From the NCBI RefSeq assembly GCF_947495845.1, contig NZ_CANMAO010000003.1, positions 1 to 64,000 of the forward strand: DNA of 64,000 nucleotides, given 5' to 3'. Shown here piece after piece: positions 33,871 through 45,037 of the stretch (position 1 is the stretch's first letter; each line of letters opens with the position of its first letter). This stretch comes from an uncultured Endozoicomonas sp. GTDB lineage: Bacteria; Pseudomonadota; Gammaproteobacteria; Pseudomonadales; Endozoicomonadaceae. The notes below the pieces were generated by a model that was given only the letters and a program-made list of their open reading frames with translations, was not told the DNA's origin and did no database searches. A program made the position numbers and the translations under genes.

Positions 33871-34817
33871 ATGGAACCAAAATCCCTGATTTTCTGATAG
33901 CGTTTTTCCAACAATGTATCACTATCCAGCGCCGACAATTTATTCAGTTGCTCCACTAGCACGGCCTTCAAACTGCTCGCCGCTTTTTCAGGGTGACTGT
34001 GGGCTCCGCCCAGCGGCTCAGGAACCAAAGTGTCTACCAAGCCAAGTTCTTTTAATCGGCTTGCCGTCACACCCATGGCTTCTGCCGCTGTAGAAGCAAA
34101 CTCTGCCTTCTTCCACAATATAGAAGCACAACCTTCCGGTGAAATCACCGAGTAGGTGGAGTAACCCATCATCACCAGATGATCACAAACACCAATCGCC
34201 AATGCACCTCCAGAGCCACCCTCACCAATTACGGTAGATATGACCGGCACTTTCAGGCGTGACATCACCGCCAGATTATAAGCAATGGCTTCACTTTGAC
34301 CACGCTCTTCAGCACCGATACCCGGATAGGCACCCGGTGTATCAATAAAGGTCAGAATGGGCATCTTAAAACGCTCTGCCATTTCCATCAGACGGCAGGC
34401 TTTGCGATAACCTTCCGGCTTTGGCATGCCGAAATTGCGGCGTACTTTTTCTTCGATTTCACGGCCTTTCTGGTGCCCAATAATCATCACCGGACGATCA
34501 TCCAAGCGAGCAATACCGCCCACCAGAGACTGATCATCGGCAAAATGGCGATCACCGTGGAGCTCGTCAAACTCTGTGAAGAGGTAACGAATGTAATCCA
34601 GCGTATAAGGGCGCCTTGGGTGGCGAGCCAGCTGAGAAACCTGCCAGGAAGAGAGGTTACTGAAAATAGACTCAGTCAGACTGCGACATTTATTCTGCAG
34701 TGTTGTTATCTCTTCCGTAATATTCAGTTCCGCATCGCTGCTCACCAGCCGGAGTTCTTCAATCTTGGCTTCCAGCTCAGCAATGGGCTGTTCAAAATCC
34801 AGGTAGTTCGGGTTCAT
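33867..34817 (-). CDS. accA: Acetyl-CoA carboxylase carboxyltransferase subunit alpha
   Basis: A 316-aa subunit that with AccD moves the carboxyl group from biotin to acetyl-CoA, the first step of fatty acid synthesis. Landmarks are [19 protein letters not shown] at the N-terminus, [41 protein letters not shown] and [20 protein letters not shown]. The start at 34817 (MNPNYLDFE) has AGTGGA just upstream and matches the usual N-terminus. Normally dnaE is immediately upstream; here 4.1 kb of accessory DNA intervenes. Confidence 0.97.
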   Translation of the reverse strand: MNPNYLDFEQPIAELEAKIEELRLVSSDAELNITEEITTLQNKCRSLTESIFSNLSSWQVSQLARHPRRPYTLDYIRYLFTEFDELHGDRHFADDQSLVGGIARLDDRPVMIIGHQKGREIEEKVRRNFGMPKPEGYRKACRLMEMAERFKMPILTFIDTPGAYPGIGAEERGQSEAIAYNLAVMSRLKVPVISTVIGEGGSGGALAIGVCDHLVMMGYSTYSVISPEGCASILWKKAEFASTAAEAMGVTASRLKELGLVDTLVPEPLGGAHSHPEKAASSLKAVLVEQLNKLSALDSDTLLEKRYQKIRDFGSI

Positions 34818-34826
34818 GAAATCCAC

Positions 34827-35144
34827 TTACCATGTCCGGAGGTAAATAGGGTCAAAAATACGGAAACCGTAAAGGAAAGTCGAGTTAAAAAGCGTAATGA
34901 CCTGTAAACATTGCCTACAACACGTATCCATCGAATAACCAGTGGGAAGAACAGAAGTGATTTATACCCATCGCCTTTCAAGATGCTACGTTGTTATCAG
35001 CGTTCGCTCACCCCGATCACCTACTACTTGTAGGCTCACGGGGCTTCGCTCACTTGTCGCCTAGTAGCATCTTGAAATCCAATGGGTATAGAACTGTCTA
35101 CACTATCGAGTCACTATTTGTTTTCAGTTAGAAGGTGTAACCCC
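34827..35144. other. Intergenic region accA-unknown gene
   Basis: This gap of about 320 bp between divergent genes contains a complete 118-bp palindromic MITE (34973-35090). No gene is supported in the rest. AGAAGGTG before 35145 is a ribosome binding site for the next gene. Confidence 0.7.
34973..35090. mobile_element. MITE-like palindrome (family 3)
   Basis: Ends are TATACCCATCGCCTTTCAAG and its near-complement ending in CCAATGGGTATA. Arms GATGCTAC and GTAGCATC, and an apex with GGCTCACGGGGC, form a long imperfect hairpin. Non-coding. A much smaller palindrome with related ends (ATACCCAA ... TTGGGTAT) is at 57158-57198. Confidence 0.8.
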
Positions 35145-38072
35145 ATGTCTCCCTATAATCTTCAACCACCGCAGCCCTTTTATCAGCCATGTACCTGGCC
35201 ACTCAACCCGACAGGGCATGACGTACACCATCTACCCCCCCCTTTTCCATACGGCCAAATTATGTTGGTAGCCGATCCCGTATCACACATGGGAGGCTTT
35301 ACACTTGCCCCCCAACAAGCACAAGAAAGTCAACTTTACAACATGGTCATCAGCCAACCAACGCATACCAGCACCTATATACCCAAACCCCCATTAATAG
35401 AGCATCCGGCAACAATCACCGATATTGCCGGCTCAGCGCTAAACCCTTGTGCTCCTGAGTTTGTCAGTCAACATAATGACCAGCTTAAGATGTTAATGGG
35501 GGATGAGGTGATTAATATCCAGTTACCCGATCCAGCCTTTGATCCTGATGACCAATCCAGTGACCTATTGCCATTATGGAATGCCAAAGAAATCTCCACC
35601 ACGGCCATCCGCTCACTAGCAGAAGCATTTACGAAAAAAAAGCACTTCAATGTAGATGAGGACATGAAAGTCATCTTTACACATAAGGATGAAGCATCGA
35701 GTTCAAAGGGTAAATCTAACAAAACCAAGCAATCCAAAATCCCCGATCAATCTATATTAACATCACCCGCTCGTAAGCCCGTAGTGGAAAGCCTTACCCG
35801 CTTTATGGAAGACAGTCAGCATTTCATTGATTCTGGAAGAGAGCTTGTGGACAATCTAAAGGACATGGCTGCATCAAAGTGCCTCAATGCGCACACCATG
35901 GACACCAGTCACTCAAAGCAACAGAAATCTACCACAGTATCTCCAATCGCTTTTTTTGACTTTATAATTACTATTTTTTCCACCCCCCTCCAATCAACAA
36001 AAAGCAGCCTATATTTCAGCCCCTTAACCGCTTTTGTCATTCCATACGACATAACCACTTTCCCAAAAATAGATATGCCTAAACAAAAAATAGGCTCATT
36101 ATCTAGCGCTCTAATGAAAGGAGTTGTCAAAAATTCGCCTGAGAATCAAATACACATCATCACTTCTCTCATCAGAATCATGGCAGAAACCTTCCCCAAA
36201 AAACTACTTTCCTACCAGCAGGGAAAACTAGAATCATCCGTTTTATTATTGCATATTGAGTTTATAAATCACCTCAGTCTTCTTGCCGCACGCCACTTAA
36301 ATACAGAAGTTAGAATCAGCAACACACGACAGGCAGCAGATTCATTAAACCTGCTGACAGTACTAATGATCAAGCATATATCAGCTATCAAACAGGCATA
36401 CCCAAAAAAAATGAACAGTGAGACCTACACCGTCTTACTCGAAATAGTCAGAGGGCTATTGACTCTAATGAATACTGAAGCCATGAAATCTTTATTCTCA
36501 AAGCCATTCAGTAAAATCATGCAACACAACCACAATCAATCAATAAAAAACATTGAGATTTTACTCATCAGCATTATTAAAACATCACTAAAAAATAATG
36601 AAAACTTTAAGTTCTCAATCGCCTCTCTCATAGCGCTTGCTCAAAACCCCGAATTACTGACTGACACGACTGACGAAAAAGAACGATCCAGTCTGATCAA
36701 TTCACTCTCCAGCCTACTCATCGCTTTCAATGATTATATCTGCGAACACAACATATATGGAGATAAGGAATCCGATGTACAGACAACCGATACTATAAGA
36801 ACTCACTGTTTGCTTCCCATCATTCAGTTGATATCCAAGTTATCAAATCGATCCGCACAAACCAATGGAATGCTTAGGGATCTAAAATCAGCCATCTGCT
36901 GGCTCGAGCGCGAGAACAGAAAGTTAGACAATGACACTCTGACCCAAAACTACCAGAGCATCCAGTTTCTTGTCAGTGAAGCTGCCAGCCTTGCAACTCT
37001 CGTATCATTAGAAACCAAGCGAACTGGATTTTTGCAGCATATGCAAGCACTAATTAAACAGTACAGCACAGAGAACCAGGCTGAAAAGGGTATAGCATTT
37101 AAACCGGTTAGAAAAAGAACTAAACATCAAGAACCGCTTATTGGAAAATGCAAAAACACATCACCCTCCCTCCCTGAACAGAGAACAACCGAAAATTCTG
37201 AAGCAGACTTTTTTAAAAAACAAGATACGTTTATCGAGTCGGTCAATAGCGTTACTAAAAAAGCTGTGGCTTCAGGGCAATATCCAGAAATAATCGCCTA
37301 TTTAAAAGAACAACTCTCAGACTATTTTGACACTCCTGCCAATGCATTTTGGATTTTGATCGAAACCGCAGGCCAAATACTACAACCCCTCCCACCTCGC
37401 ATCCAAGATATTAGAGTTAGCATTGACTCTATCAATATGCTGTATGAAAACTCAAGAACTATCACAGAGCCTCTTAAAAGAGAAAAGCTGCCAAGACATT
37501 TAGCAATAAAATGGCTAAACGAGAACGGCCTACAAGATCTGACCCTTAATAGTATAACGGTGGCAACCAGTAAATTTAATCCAACGACATTAACAGAGAC
37601 ACAATCACGAATCTCTGATGCTATCCACATTCTTGAATCCGCCCTTGAATCGGCTAAACATATCATCGAAACGGTCACAAAAAACAGCAATCAACATATT
37701 CTCGGAAATTTAACTTATGACGATGTAATTGGAAATATTTATTTCATTAATGACTTGCTAGAAAAGTTAGAAAAATGGTGCCATTCCATAAGCCAGAAAT
37801 GCTACCTCAAAGAACTACTCGATTATCGAAAATCACTTCTCAAAGACATCGGTTTATACGGCCAAACATCTAAAAACAATCAATCAGCCAATCAAAAAAT
37901 GTCGAATGCAAACATGATGAAATTAAAAAGAATTTCACAGAAATTAGATACTAGCCAAGACACTTCGGAACTAAACGCTAGACTTGGTACTGTTAAAACA
38001 ATTCATAGTGAACTAACACACCGGCTTCATACCGAGCCTCACTTCCAGCGTGCAAACAATGTGCATGGCTGA
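35145..38072 (+). CDS. Large unknown protein, effector-like
   Basis: A 975-aa protein that I do not recognise. The first 70 residues are Pro/Gln/His-rich (LQPPQPFYQPCTWPLNP) and disordered in character; the remainder is mainly helical, with long Asn/Lys/Ser-rich stretches and several Leu-rich helices. No signal peptide, membrane helix or catalytic motif is evident. Start is placed at 35145, with AGAAGGTG upstream, because an earlier in-frame start lies inside a MITE. Base composition is AT-rich compared with accA and dnaE on either side. The size, composition and insertion between housekeeping genes resemble host-interaction proteins, but this is inference only. Confidence 0.7.
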   Translation: MSPYNLQPPQPFYQPCTWPLNPTGHDVHHLPPPFPYGQIMLVADPVSHMGGFTLAPQQAQESQLYNMVISQPTHTSTYIPKPPLIEHPATITDIAGSALNPCAPEFVSQHNDQLKMLMGDEVINIQLPDPAFDPDDQSSDLLPLWNAKEISTTAIRSLAEAFTKKKHFNVDEDMKVIFTHKDEASSSKGKSNKTKQSKIPDQSILTSPARKPVVESLTRFMEDSQHFIDSGRELVDNLKDMAASKCLNAHTMDTSHSKQQKSTTVSPIAFFDFIITIFSTPLQSTKSSLYFSPLTAFVIPYDITTFPKIDMPKQKIGSLSSALMKGVVKNSPENQIHIITSLIRIMAETFPKKLLSYQQGKLESSVLLLHIEFINHLSLLAARHLNTEVRISNTRQAADSLNLLTVLMIKHISAIKQAYPKKMNSETYTVLLEIVRGLLTLMNTEAMKSLFSKPFSKIMQHNHNQSIKNIEILLISIIKTSLKNNENFKFSIASLIALAQNPELLTDTTDEKERSSLINSLSSLLIAFNDYICEHNIYGDKESDVQTTDTIRTHCLLPIIQLISKLSNRSAQTNGMLRDLKSAICWLERENRKLDNDTLTQNYQSIQFLVSEAASLATLVSLETKRTGFLQHMQALIKQYSTENQAEKGIAFKPVRKRTKHQEPLIGKCKNTSPSLPEQRTTENSEADFFKKQDTFIESVNSVTKKAVASGQYPEIIAYLKEQLSDYFDTPANAFWILIETAGQILQPLPPRIQDIRVSIDSINMLYENSRTITEPLKREKLPRHLAIKWLNENGLQDLTLNSITVATSKFNPTTLTETQSRISDAIHILESALESAKHIIETVTKNSNQHILGNLTYDDVIGNIYFINDLLEKLEKWCHSISQKCYLKELLDYRKSLLKDIGLYGQTSKNNQSANQKMSNANMMKLKRISQKLDTSQDTSELNARLGTVKTIHSELTHRLHTEPHFQRANNVHG

Positions 38073-38118
38073 TCTAGATTTGCCTCATCCATCAATAAAC
38101 ACCAGAGATTATTAATCT

Positions 38119-38899
38119 ATGCTTTCTAATTTTCGCTATATCTGCTTGCTAATATTCACTCTATCGAGTCATCTCTATTCTCAAAATATCACGATATATT
38201 CTACGGAGACCGTTGCTCAATATTCAGCGTTGAGCTGGATAGAACGAAGCTATTTCCGACCATTGATAAAAGGTATTTTAGAAGCACACTCAGCAAGTCT
38301 GGTAGCGCCTATGGCTTTAGATTACGGCTGTGGAACTGGTGTAGCAACAACTCTACTCAAAGATACAAGCTATGAAGTCGAGGGCATGGATATCGAGCCG
38401 AATATGCTGTCAAACGCCATAACCCATAACCCATAACCATAACACGTCGTTCACATTAATTGAGTCCGGTAACATTCCACGAGCAGATAATACCTATGAT
38501 CTGGCATTGCTGAGCTTTGTCATTCTTGAAATAGACGACAGAGAGGAAATCATCAGGATAGTTTCAGATATACAGCGCACACTAAAACCCGGTGGCATTC
38601 TGGTGATCATTGGCAGTTCGGAAGAACGTCATAATCCCGAAAGGCACTGGGCGAACAGAAAGGTGGATTACCCAGAAAACGAGCACCGCTTCAGTGGCTC
38701 CAAAGTTCGCTCTCTTTGCCAAATAAGCGGTATCGAGTTTCTAGACTATTACTGGAGCACTTCGGATTATCAGGACTTTATCCAGCAAAGCGGCTTGCAG
38801 TTAGTTCAGCAACTTCACCCCTTAGCACCCATGGACAGTGACTATCTGGATGAAAAGACACACTCACCGTATTCCATTTTTGTCGCAAAAAAACCATGA
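38119..38899 (+). pseudogene. SAM-dependent methyltransferase, frameshifted in a heptamer repeat
   Basis: The first part (38119-38436) has a hydrophobic N-terminus (ICLLIFTLSSHLYS, signal-like) and then the class I SAM-binding motif ALDYGCGTGVATTLL and VEGMDIEPNMLSNA. It stops inside a tandem array of CCATAAC at 38417-38443. The second part, one frame over, reads on as TSFTLIESGNIPRADNTYDL, then TLKPGGILVIIGSSEE and ends at 38899. Removing exactly one 7-bp unit restores a single frame. It could be a phase-variable gene switched off in this copy, or a simple pseudogene. It follows the 975-aa unknown gene by 46 bp and may share its transcript. Substrate unknown. Confidence 0.75.
38417..38443 (+). 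repeat. Tandem heptamer CCATAAC
   Basis: Three full CCATAAC units at 38417-38437 are followed by CATAAC. The array lies within the methyltransferase reading frame and is the exact point of the frameshift. Confidence 0.9.
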
Positions 38900-38947
38900 G
38901 CTTTTGTGAACAGAGGGAATCTTACCCTCTGGTCAACTTGCCAGGGG

Positions 38948-41900
38948 CTAGGAGTATTCAACCTTAGCGGCCTGTTTACCCAACCACTGCCGTAATTCCA
39001 GCACCAACTCATCACTTGGGCTAACCCGCCACTGGTCTCCCAACTGTAAGCTGGCACTGGCATCTTCCCGGTGATAATCAATTCGAACTGGCAGGTTGCC
39101 CCGCTGCTCACTGACCATGGCCGATAATTTTCGGCTAAAATGCCCATCAACCTGATCGTGATTCACTTCAAGCACCAGTCGTTTGGCATAATGACTACGG
39201 GCATCCACCAGTTTCATCACTTTCTTACCGCGAACTTTCAGGCTGCCGGAATAATCATCGAAGGTCACTTCACCTTCCACCACTAATACTGCGTCCTTGT
39301 GCAGCAAGTGTTGATACTCGTTAAACACATCTGAAAACACCGACACTTCAATACGCCCGGTTCGATCATCCAGGGTAACAAAGCCCATCTTGTCGCCCTT
39401 CTTATTTCTCATTGCCCGAAAATCCACCACCAGCCCGGCAATGTTCTGGCTATCGCCTCTGGCTGGCTGAAGATCCTTGATGCGATTACGAATAAAATGT
39501 CGTATTTCCGATTCATACTCATCAATGGGGTGGCCGGTGAGATACAGGCCCAGCGTATCTTTCTCGCCACCAAGACGAACCTTATCTGTCCACTCGCCGG
39601 TGTTCAGATACTTGTCGTATACATTCTCTTCACCGGCAGGCACCAGTGCGCCAAACATATCCATCAACCCGGAGCTGAGATTTTTCGCTGCCTGATCCGC
39701 CGCCTTGATGGCTTCCGCTTGACTGGCATCCAGCACCGCACGGTTAAAATTGAGTTTTTCTGGTTTGTTGGCAGCAGGCCCTAATAAATCCAGCGCACCA
39801 GAACGAATCAATGCTTCCAGCACTCGTTTGTTTAAACTCTTTGGATCCACACGGGAGCAGAAATCAAACAGATCTTTGAACTCACCACCTTCATTGCGCG
39901 CGCGCACAATGGATTCAATAGGGCCTTCACCCACGCCTTTGATCGCACCCAGACCATAAATAATATGACCTTCGTCGTTCACGCCGAACATATAGGCGCC
40001 ACTGTTCACACTGGGCGGCAATACATTCAGCCCCATATCCCGGCATTCTTCGATAAAGGTCACCACCTTATCGGTGTTCTGCATATCGGAACTCATGACC
40101 GCCGCCATAAATTCCGATGGGTAATGGGCTTTCAGCCATAAAGTTTGATAAGAAACCAGCGCATAGGCGGCAGAGTGCGACTTGTTAAACCCGTAACCGG
40201 CGAATTTTTCCACCAGGTCAAAGATTTTCATGGACAACTCGCCATCAATCCCCTGCCCTGTGGCGCCGTCTTTGAACACTTCCCGCTGCTTGGCCATTTC
40301 TTCGGGCTTTTTCTTACCCATGGCACGCCGGAGCATGTCCGCACCACCCAAGGTATAACCCGCCAACACCTGGGCAATCTGCATAACCTGTTCCTGATAC
40401 AGGATAATGCCGTAGGTGGGCTGCAGAATGGGTCGCAGGGATTCATGCTGATATTGGGCATCCGGGAAAGACAACTCTTCCCGGCCGTGCTTACGGTTGA
40501 TGAAGTTGTCCACCATGCCGGATTGCAAAGGACCAGGACGGAACAACGCCACCAGTGCGATAATATCTTCAAAACAATCGGGCTGAAGTCGTTTAATCAG
40601 ATCCTTCATACCCCGGGATTCCAACTGGAATACCGCCGTCGTCTCTGCCCGCTTTAGCATATCGTAGGAAAACTTGTCTTCCAGATCGATGGCTTCGATG
40701 TTCAGAGGTTCTTCGCCCTGCTTTTTGCGCCTTGGGTTGATCAGCTTCAACGCCCAATCGATGATGGTCAGCGTACGCAAGCCCAGGAAGTCAAACTTCA
40801 CCAGCCCGGCGTACTCCACATCGTTTTTATCGTATTGGGTAACAACGCCTTTGCCGTGCTCATCACAATATAAAGGGGCAAAATCGGTTAGCTTGGTGGG
40901 GGCAATCACCACACCACCGGCATGCTTGCCAACGTTCCGGGTCACACCTTCGAGCTTGAGCGCCATTTCCCAGATTTCAGCGGCTTCTTCATCACTGCCC
41001 AGAAATTCCCGAATGGTTTCTTCCTGTTCGTACGCTTTGCCAAGGGTCATGCCGATTTCAAAGGGAATCATTTTCGACAGACGATCTGCCAGACCATAGG
41101 ACTTACCCTGAACCCGGGCAACATCCCGCACCACCGCTTTGGCCGCCATGGTACCGAAGGTGATGATCTGGGAAACCGCATCACGTCCGTAGGTGCGGGC
41201 CACATAATCGATAACCTTATCCCGGCCTTCCATGCAGAAATCGACGTCAAAGTCCGGCATGGATACCCGTTCCGGGTTGAGGAACCGTTCAAACAGCAGG
41301 TCGTACTTTATAGGATCAAGGTCCGTGATCTTCTGGGCATAAGCCACCAGAGACCCGGCACCGGAGCCACGACCCGGCCCAACGGGAATGCCGTTGTTTT
41401 TGGACCACTGAATAAAGTCCATTACAATCAGGAAGTAGCCGGGGAACCCCATCTGCAGAATGGTATTCAGCTCAAAATCCAATCGATCACGATAAAGCTT
41501 TTCGATTTCCGGATAATCCGGTGCGCTGGTGTCGAACAGAAACTCTAGACGCTCCGTCAAACCTTCGTGGGAAAATTCCCGAAAAAACTCATCCATGGTT
41601 TTTCCTTCCGGCACCGGATATTCAGGCAGGAAGTATTCACCCAGTTTCACATCAATGGAACAACGACGGGCAATCTCTACCGAATTGGTCAGCGCTTCAG
41701 GAATATCGGAAAACAGTTCCGCCATCTCATCGACAGATTTCAGATACTGCTCTTCGCTGTAACGGTGCTCACGGCGCGGGTCGTCCAGCACCACGCTTTC
41801 ACCAATACAGACTCGGGATTCATGGGCTTCAAAATCCTCCCGGCGGGGAAACATTACATCGTTAGTGGCTACCACCGGACAATCAAACTCTGCCGCCAGA

Positions 41901-42457
41901 GCCACAGAACCATGCACACACTCTTCATCCCCTGCCCGGTTTGTACGATGCAGCTCCAGATAAAAGCGCTCAGGAAAAGCAGCCATCCATTCTTTTAACA
42001 GCTCTGCGGATTGCCCCTGTTTTCCGGAGAGAATGGCGCGTCCAACCTCACCTTCACGAGCGCCAGAAAGGGCAATCAACCCTTCAGATTGAGCCATCAC
42101 CCACTCCCGCTTCACCAGCGCCTTGTCACCGCGCTGATTCTCCATAAAGGCCCGGGAGATTAACTCCGTCAGATTGTGATAGCCCTGCTCATTCATGCAC
42201 AGCAACACCAGTCGGCTTGGGGCATAAACATCCGCCGGATTCTCAATCCATAGATCAGCCCCACAAATGGGCTTGATACCGGCATACATGGCACCAGAGT
42301 AAAACTTCACCAGTGAGCAGAGGTTGGATTGATCGGTCACTGCCACCGCCGGCAATCCAGCTGCCGCCGTATCGCTTATTAACGATTTAATACGGATTAA
42401 GCCGTCACTGAGAGAGTACTCCGTGTGTACCCGAAGGTGGATAAAAGGTGCAGTCAT
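38948..42457 (-). CDS. dnaE: DNA polymerase III subunit alpha
   Basis: A 1169-aa replicative polymerase. The N-terminal PHP domain begins [20 protein letters not shown]; the polymerase core has [19 protein letters not shown] and the catalytic Asp pair in [16 protein letters not shown]; the helix-hairpin-helix and OB-fold domains are near the C-terminus ([19 protein letters not shown]). The start at 42457 (MTAPFIHL) is chosen by homology with the usual N-terminus; an upstream in-frame start would add 14 residues. It is the replication enzyme of the block but is isolated here by accessory genes on both sides. Confidence 0.97.
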   Translation of the reverse strand: MTAPFIHLRVHTEYSLSDGLIRIKSLISDTAAAGLPAVAVTDQSNLCSLVKFYSGAMYAGIKPICGADLWIENPADVYAPSRLVLLCMNEQGYHNLTELISRAFMENQRGDKALVKREWVMAQSEGLIALSGAREGEVGRAILSGKQGQSAELLKEWMAAFPERFYLELHRTNRAGDEECVHGSVALAAEFDCPVVATNDVMFPRREDFEAHESRVCIGESVVLDDPRREHRYSEEQYLKSVDEMAELFSDIPEALTNSVEIARRCSIDVKLGEYFLPEYPVPEGKTMDEFFREFSHEGLTERLEFLFDTSAPDYPEIEKLYRDRLDFELNTILQMGFPGYFLIVMDFIQWSKNNGIPVGPGRGSGAGSLVAYAQKITDLDPIKYDLLFERFLNPERVSMPDFDVDFCMEGRDKVIDYVARTYGRDAVSQIITFGTMAAKAVVRDVARVQGKSYGLADRLSKMIPFEIGMTLGKAYEQEETIREFLGSDEEAAEIWEMALKLEGVTRNVGKHAGGVVIAPTKLTDFAPLYCDEHGKGVVTQYDKNDVEYAGLVKFDFLGLRTLTIIDWALKLINPRRKKQGEEPLNIEAIDLEDKFSYDMLKRAETTAVFQLESRGMKDLIKRLQPDCFEDIIALVALFRPGPLQSGMVDNFINRKHGREELSFPDAQYQHESLRPILQPTYGIILYQEQVMQIAQVLAGYTLGGADMLRRAMGKKKPEEMAKQREVFKDGATGQGIDGELSMKIFDLVEKFAGYGFNKSHSAAYALVSYQTLWLKAHYPSEFMAAVMSSDMQNTDKVVTFIEECRDMGLNVLPPSVNSGAYMFGVNDEGHIIYGLGAIKGVGEGPIESIVRARNEGGEFKDLFDFCSRVDPKSLNKRVLEALIRSGALDLLGPAANKPEKLNFNRAVLDASQAEAIKAADQAAKNLSSGLMDMFGALVPAGEENVYDKYLNTGEWTDKVRLGGEKDTLGLYLTGHPIDEYESEIRHFIRNRIKDLQPARGDSQNIAGLVVDFRAMRNKKGDKMGFVTLDDRTGRIEVSVFSDVFNEYQHLLHKDAVLVVEGEVTFDDYSGSLKVRGKKVMKLVDARSHYAKRLVLEVNHDQVDGHFSRKLSAMVSEQRGNLPVRIDYHREDASASLQLGDQWRVSPSDELVLELRQWLGKQAAKVEYS

Positions 42458-42667
42458 GAATGGGGGAAATCCTGAATGGCAATCTCGATATGATACCAAC
42501 GGGGGTCTGGTGTCACAAATGGTTGTCGCTTCGATATCCTGCTAACTCGCTGAGTAGCTCGTTGAAAGCAGAGCCGCTTGCCAACACCAGAACTTGATCT
42601 ATCTTTAAATGCTTTAGATCCATTAACAATAAAATAGTCGTTAACAATGAAGAGCCGCACTTAGGCC

Positions 42668-43630
42668 ATGCTACCTCTACCCCAGTTCATTAATGCCCGG
42701 CATTCATCGATTGACCGCTGCACGTCTGTGGAAGCCAGCGGACGTAAAAAACCAGCAGCCTATGAAGGCCAACAACGGATACCAGCTGCCAATAAAAATT
42801 CACCTTTGTTGGAGCAAACTGACTTATTCCAAAGAAAAAAAACAGTCTCCGAGGAACCGCCCCTTCTCAACGTTTTGTCGATTCAGCCATTTTTACAAAA
42901 TCGTCTGATAAAGAAGCAAGCCATAAACCGGAGAAAACGCAATAACAAGGCCTTGAAACAGCCATCGATCATCAGTTATTGGGATAACCGATCCCCCATT
43001 GCCGTTTTTGAGAACAATGCTCGGGTTCTGCAGCAGTCATTAGCAAAGTATCCCTCAACTACCAGCGTCCACCTTCCGGAAAACCTCAAAACGTATCTAT
43101 CGCAACACGACAAAAAACATGCGTTTCTTTCATCGGACTTTTGGGAGTCTCACATTGAATACTGGCTATCGCTCAATAGCGAGAAAAGAAAGAACACGCT
43201 GGATCAACGTATGATGTCTTTTCTTATTCCTGCATCAGACCCTCGAAAAAAACTGCACGGCCAGTTTGGCGTTATAGCAGCAAGAGATATTCCACCACTT
43301 AGCATTATTGCGCCCTACGGTGGTATGTACTGTGTGGGTAATGACCTTCACAGCGAGCGAAATCGACACGGTGCCAACATTGGCCGCTATTCCGTAGACT
43401 GCTCTATGCACGGTATGCAGATTAATCTGTTTGGCTACGCACATGGCAATATCACCATTTGTATAAATGCCAACACCACCTATGTTGAATCTGATCCGTA
43501 TTATAAGGACAACTGCTGTTTTGTTATCGTCGTCTACAGGAACTGGCCCTATGTTCTTATCACCAGTACTGCGCCGATTAAGCAAGGCTCCGAACTATTA
43601 ATTGACTACGGCAGGCATTACTGGAAGTAA
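42668..43630 (+). CDS. SET-domain protein (putative lysine methyltransferase)
   Basis: A 320-aa protein whose C-terminal third (residues 198-320) resembles a SET domain: GQFGVIAARDIPPLSII with the usual Gly-x-Gly-like opening, an APYGG loop, and the terminal signature ELLIDYGRHYW (Glu309 to Gly315) with the catalytic-type Tyr314. The central NHS-type motif is not clearly kept (GNITICINANTTY is in that position), so activity is not assured. The first 190 residues are basic and unassigned (KKQAINRRKRNNKALKQ), which could be a nuclear-localisation-like tract. SET proteins methylate lysines, and bacterial ones are known to modify host histones (family knowledge). It lies between dnaE and rnhB on the opposite strand. 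Host targeting is inference. Confidence 0.78.
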   Translation: MLPLPQFINARHSSIDRCTSVEASGRKKPAAYEGQQRIPAANKNSPLLEQTDLFQRKKTVSEEPPLLNVLSIQPFLQNRLIKKQAINRRKRNNKALKQPSIISYWDNRSPIAVFENNARVLQQSLAKYPSTTSVHLPENLKTYLSQHDKKHAFLSSDFWESHIEYWLSLNSEKRKNTLDQRMMSFLIPASDPRKKLHGQFGVIAARDIPPLSIIAPYGGMYCVGNDLHSERNRHGANIGRYSVDCSMHGMQINLFGYAHGNITICINANTTYVESDPYYKDNCCFVIVVYRNWPYVLITSTAPIKQGSELLIDYGRHYWK

Positions 43631-43665
43631 GCCTTCCCATACCAACGGAAACAAGAGTTGTAGAA

Positions 43666-44427
43666 ATGAATAGATTATCCTTATACGCTTTATTTATATT
43701 CATCCTATCAGGGAGTTTTATTGCAACACTGTCTGCAGATGAACCTGGTCAAACAGCATTTGAGCAACCCTCTACATTATCTTCTGCACAGCGACCCACC
43801 GTTCAAGAAGAAGACATTCTTTATGAAATAGAACGCATCAATCAAAAAATTGAGAAGCTGGAAGGTTCTGGCCAAATAAGCGGTACAACCAAACTGGCTA
43901 TTGTCGGTATTTTGGGAACCATTGTTTATGGGGTTGTCCATGGGCAACTGACATGGATGTTTAACCCTGAGTTTTATTTGGCAAAAGGCATCGCGGTGGT
44001 TCAAGGGCCAGCCTGGATCAATGCCGTTCTTCGAGGTGTGTTGGATACAGCAATACCCGGGATTGCCATTGGAGCACTGCTGGGTTTTGCTAATGGATGC
44101 CACGATAACCTGCCCACCATTAATCTAGAAACGGAAGATTTAGTAAAAGTCGGTGTTATATCTGTGGTTTCAACGCTGGCAGCGACCACATTACTTGCCA
44201 CAACCTGTGTCGCACTTTCCAGCAACTGCCTCCCGTTTGGTAACGGAATGTTTGTCTCTGCAGTTTACACAATGCCTGTAATGGCAATCATTTTAGTTGC
44301 CAATATTTATCAGCAGCGGGTCAATTTGAAAACGTTAAAAATGCAATTAAAAGAAGCTCACGACACTCTGGCCGAAAAGAGAAAGCTTGCTAATCAACAA
44401 GCACAAGCGCTTCCCGCACCGGCTTGA
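43666..44427 (+). CDS. Unknown exported/membrane protein
   Basis: A 253-aa protein with a cleavable-looking signal peptide ([20 protein letters not shown], then TLSADEP), a short coiled coil ([17 protein letters not shown]), and about four hydrophobic segments, such as [29 protein letters not shown] and VAYTMP-like [19 protein letters not shown]. It ends in a charged helix. No family recognised. It starts 35 bp after the SET gene and may be cotranscribed with it; its last 38 bases overlap the end of the convergent rnhB. Confidence 0.65.
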   Translation: MNRLSLYALFIFILSGSFIATLSADEPGQTAFEQPSTLSSAQRPTVQEEDILYEIERINQKIEKLEGSGQISGTTKLAIVGILGTIVYGVVHGQLTWMFNPEFYLAKGIAVVQGPAWINAVLRGVLDTAIPGIAIGALLGFANGCHDNLPTINLETEDLVKVGVISVVSTLAATTLLATTCVALSSNCLPFGNGMFVSAVYTMPVMAIILVANIYQQRVNLKTLKMQLKEAHDTLAEKRKLANQQAQALPAPA

Positions 44428-45007
44428 AAGACCGCCGGTGAATGGGCGTAGCCCCCAATTTCTTGAGTGCGTCCATATGAACTTTGGTTGGGTAGCCTTT
44501 GTGACCTGCAATACCATAACCGGGCCACTCTTTATCAAGAACAGCCATTTCCCGATCTCGAGTGACTTTAGCAACAATGGAAGCGGCAGCGATCTCAGCT
44601 ACACGACTGTCGCCTTTCACTACCGCCTCTGCACGACAAGCCAGTTTTGGACAACGATTGCCGTCAATATAAGCCAGATCAGGCGTTACGCTTAAACCTT
44701 CCACCGCCCTTTGCATGGCAAGCATGGTTGCGTGGAGTATGTTTAGCTCGTCAATCTCAGCCACTTCAGCTCTGCCAAGCGACCAGGACAGAGCATCACG
44801 ACAAATCAAATCGAACAGTTCATCGCGCTTTTTCTCAGACAGTTTTTTGGAATCATTAAGGCCGGGGATCGGTCGAGCAGGGTCAAGAACAACGGCAGCT
44901 GTAATCACTGGACCGCACAACGGGCCTCGCCCGACTTCATCAACACCGGCAATAATCAAACCGGGCTCTTCTTCATGACTGAGCAGGTCAAATTGATGCT
45001 GTTTCAT
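44390..45007 (-). CDS. rnhB: Ribonuclease HII
   Basis: A 205-aa RNase HII that cuts RNA in RNA-DNA hybrids and removes misincorporated ribonucleotides. The active-site start is [20 protein letters not shown] with Asp-Glu; later ligands lie in AYIDGNRCP and [13 protein letters not shown]. Its 3' end overlaps the convergent membrane-protein gene by 38 bases. It lies downstream of lpxB, the conserved order, but dnaE no longer follows directly. Confidence 0.96.
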   Translation of the reverse strand: MKQHQFDLLSHEEEPGLIIAGVDEVGRGPLCGPVITAAVVLDPARPIPGLNDSKKLSEKKRDELFDLICRDALSWSLGRAEVAEIDELNILHATMLAMQRAVEGLSVTPDLAYIDGNRCPKLACRAEAVVKGDSRVAEIAAASIVAKVTRDREMAVLDKEWPGYGIAGHKGYPTKVHMDALKKLGATPIHRRSFKPVREALVLVD

Positions 45008-45037
45008 GGCTGTTTATTCCGTTTATGAGGCTGTCGC

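Noticed and set aside
35082-35144. Longer N-terminus for the 975-aa unknown protein
   Set aside because: The upstream start lies in the end of a MITE and has no ribosome binding site; the ATG at 35145 has one.
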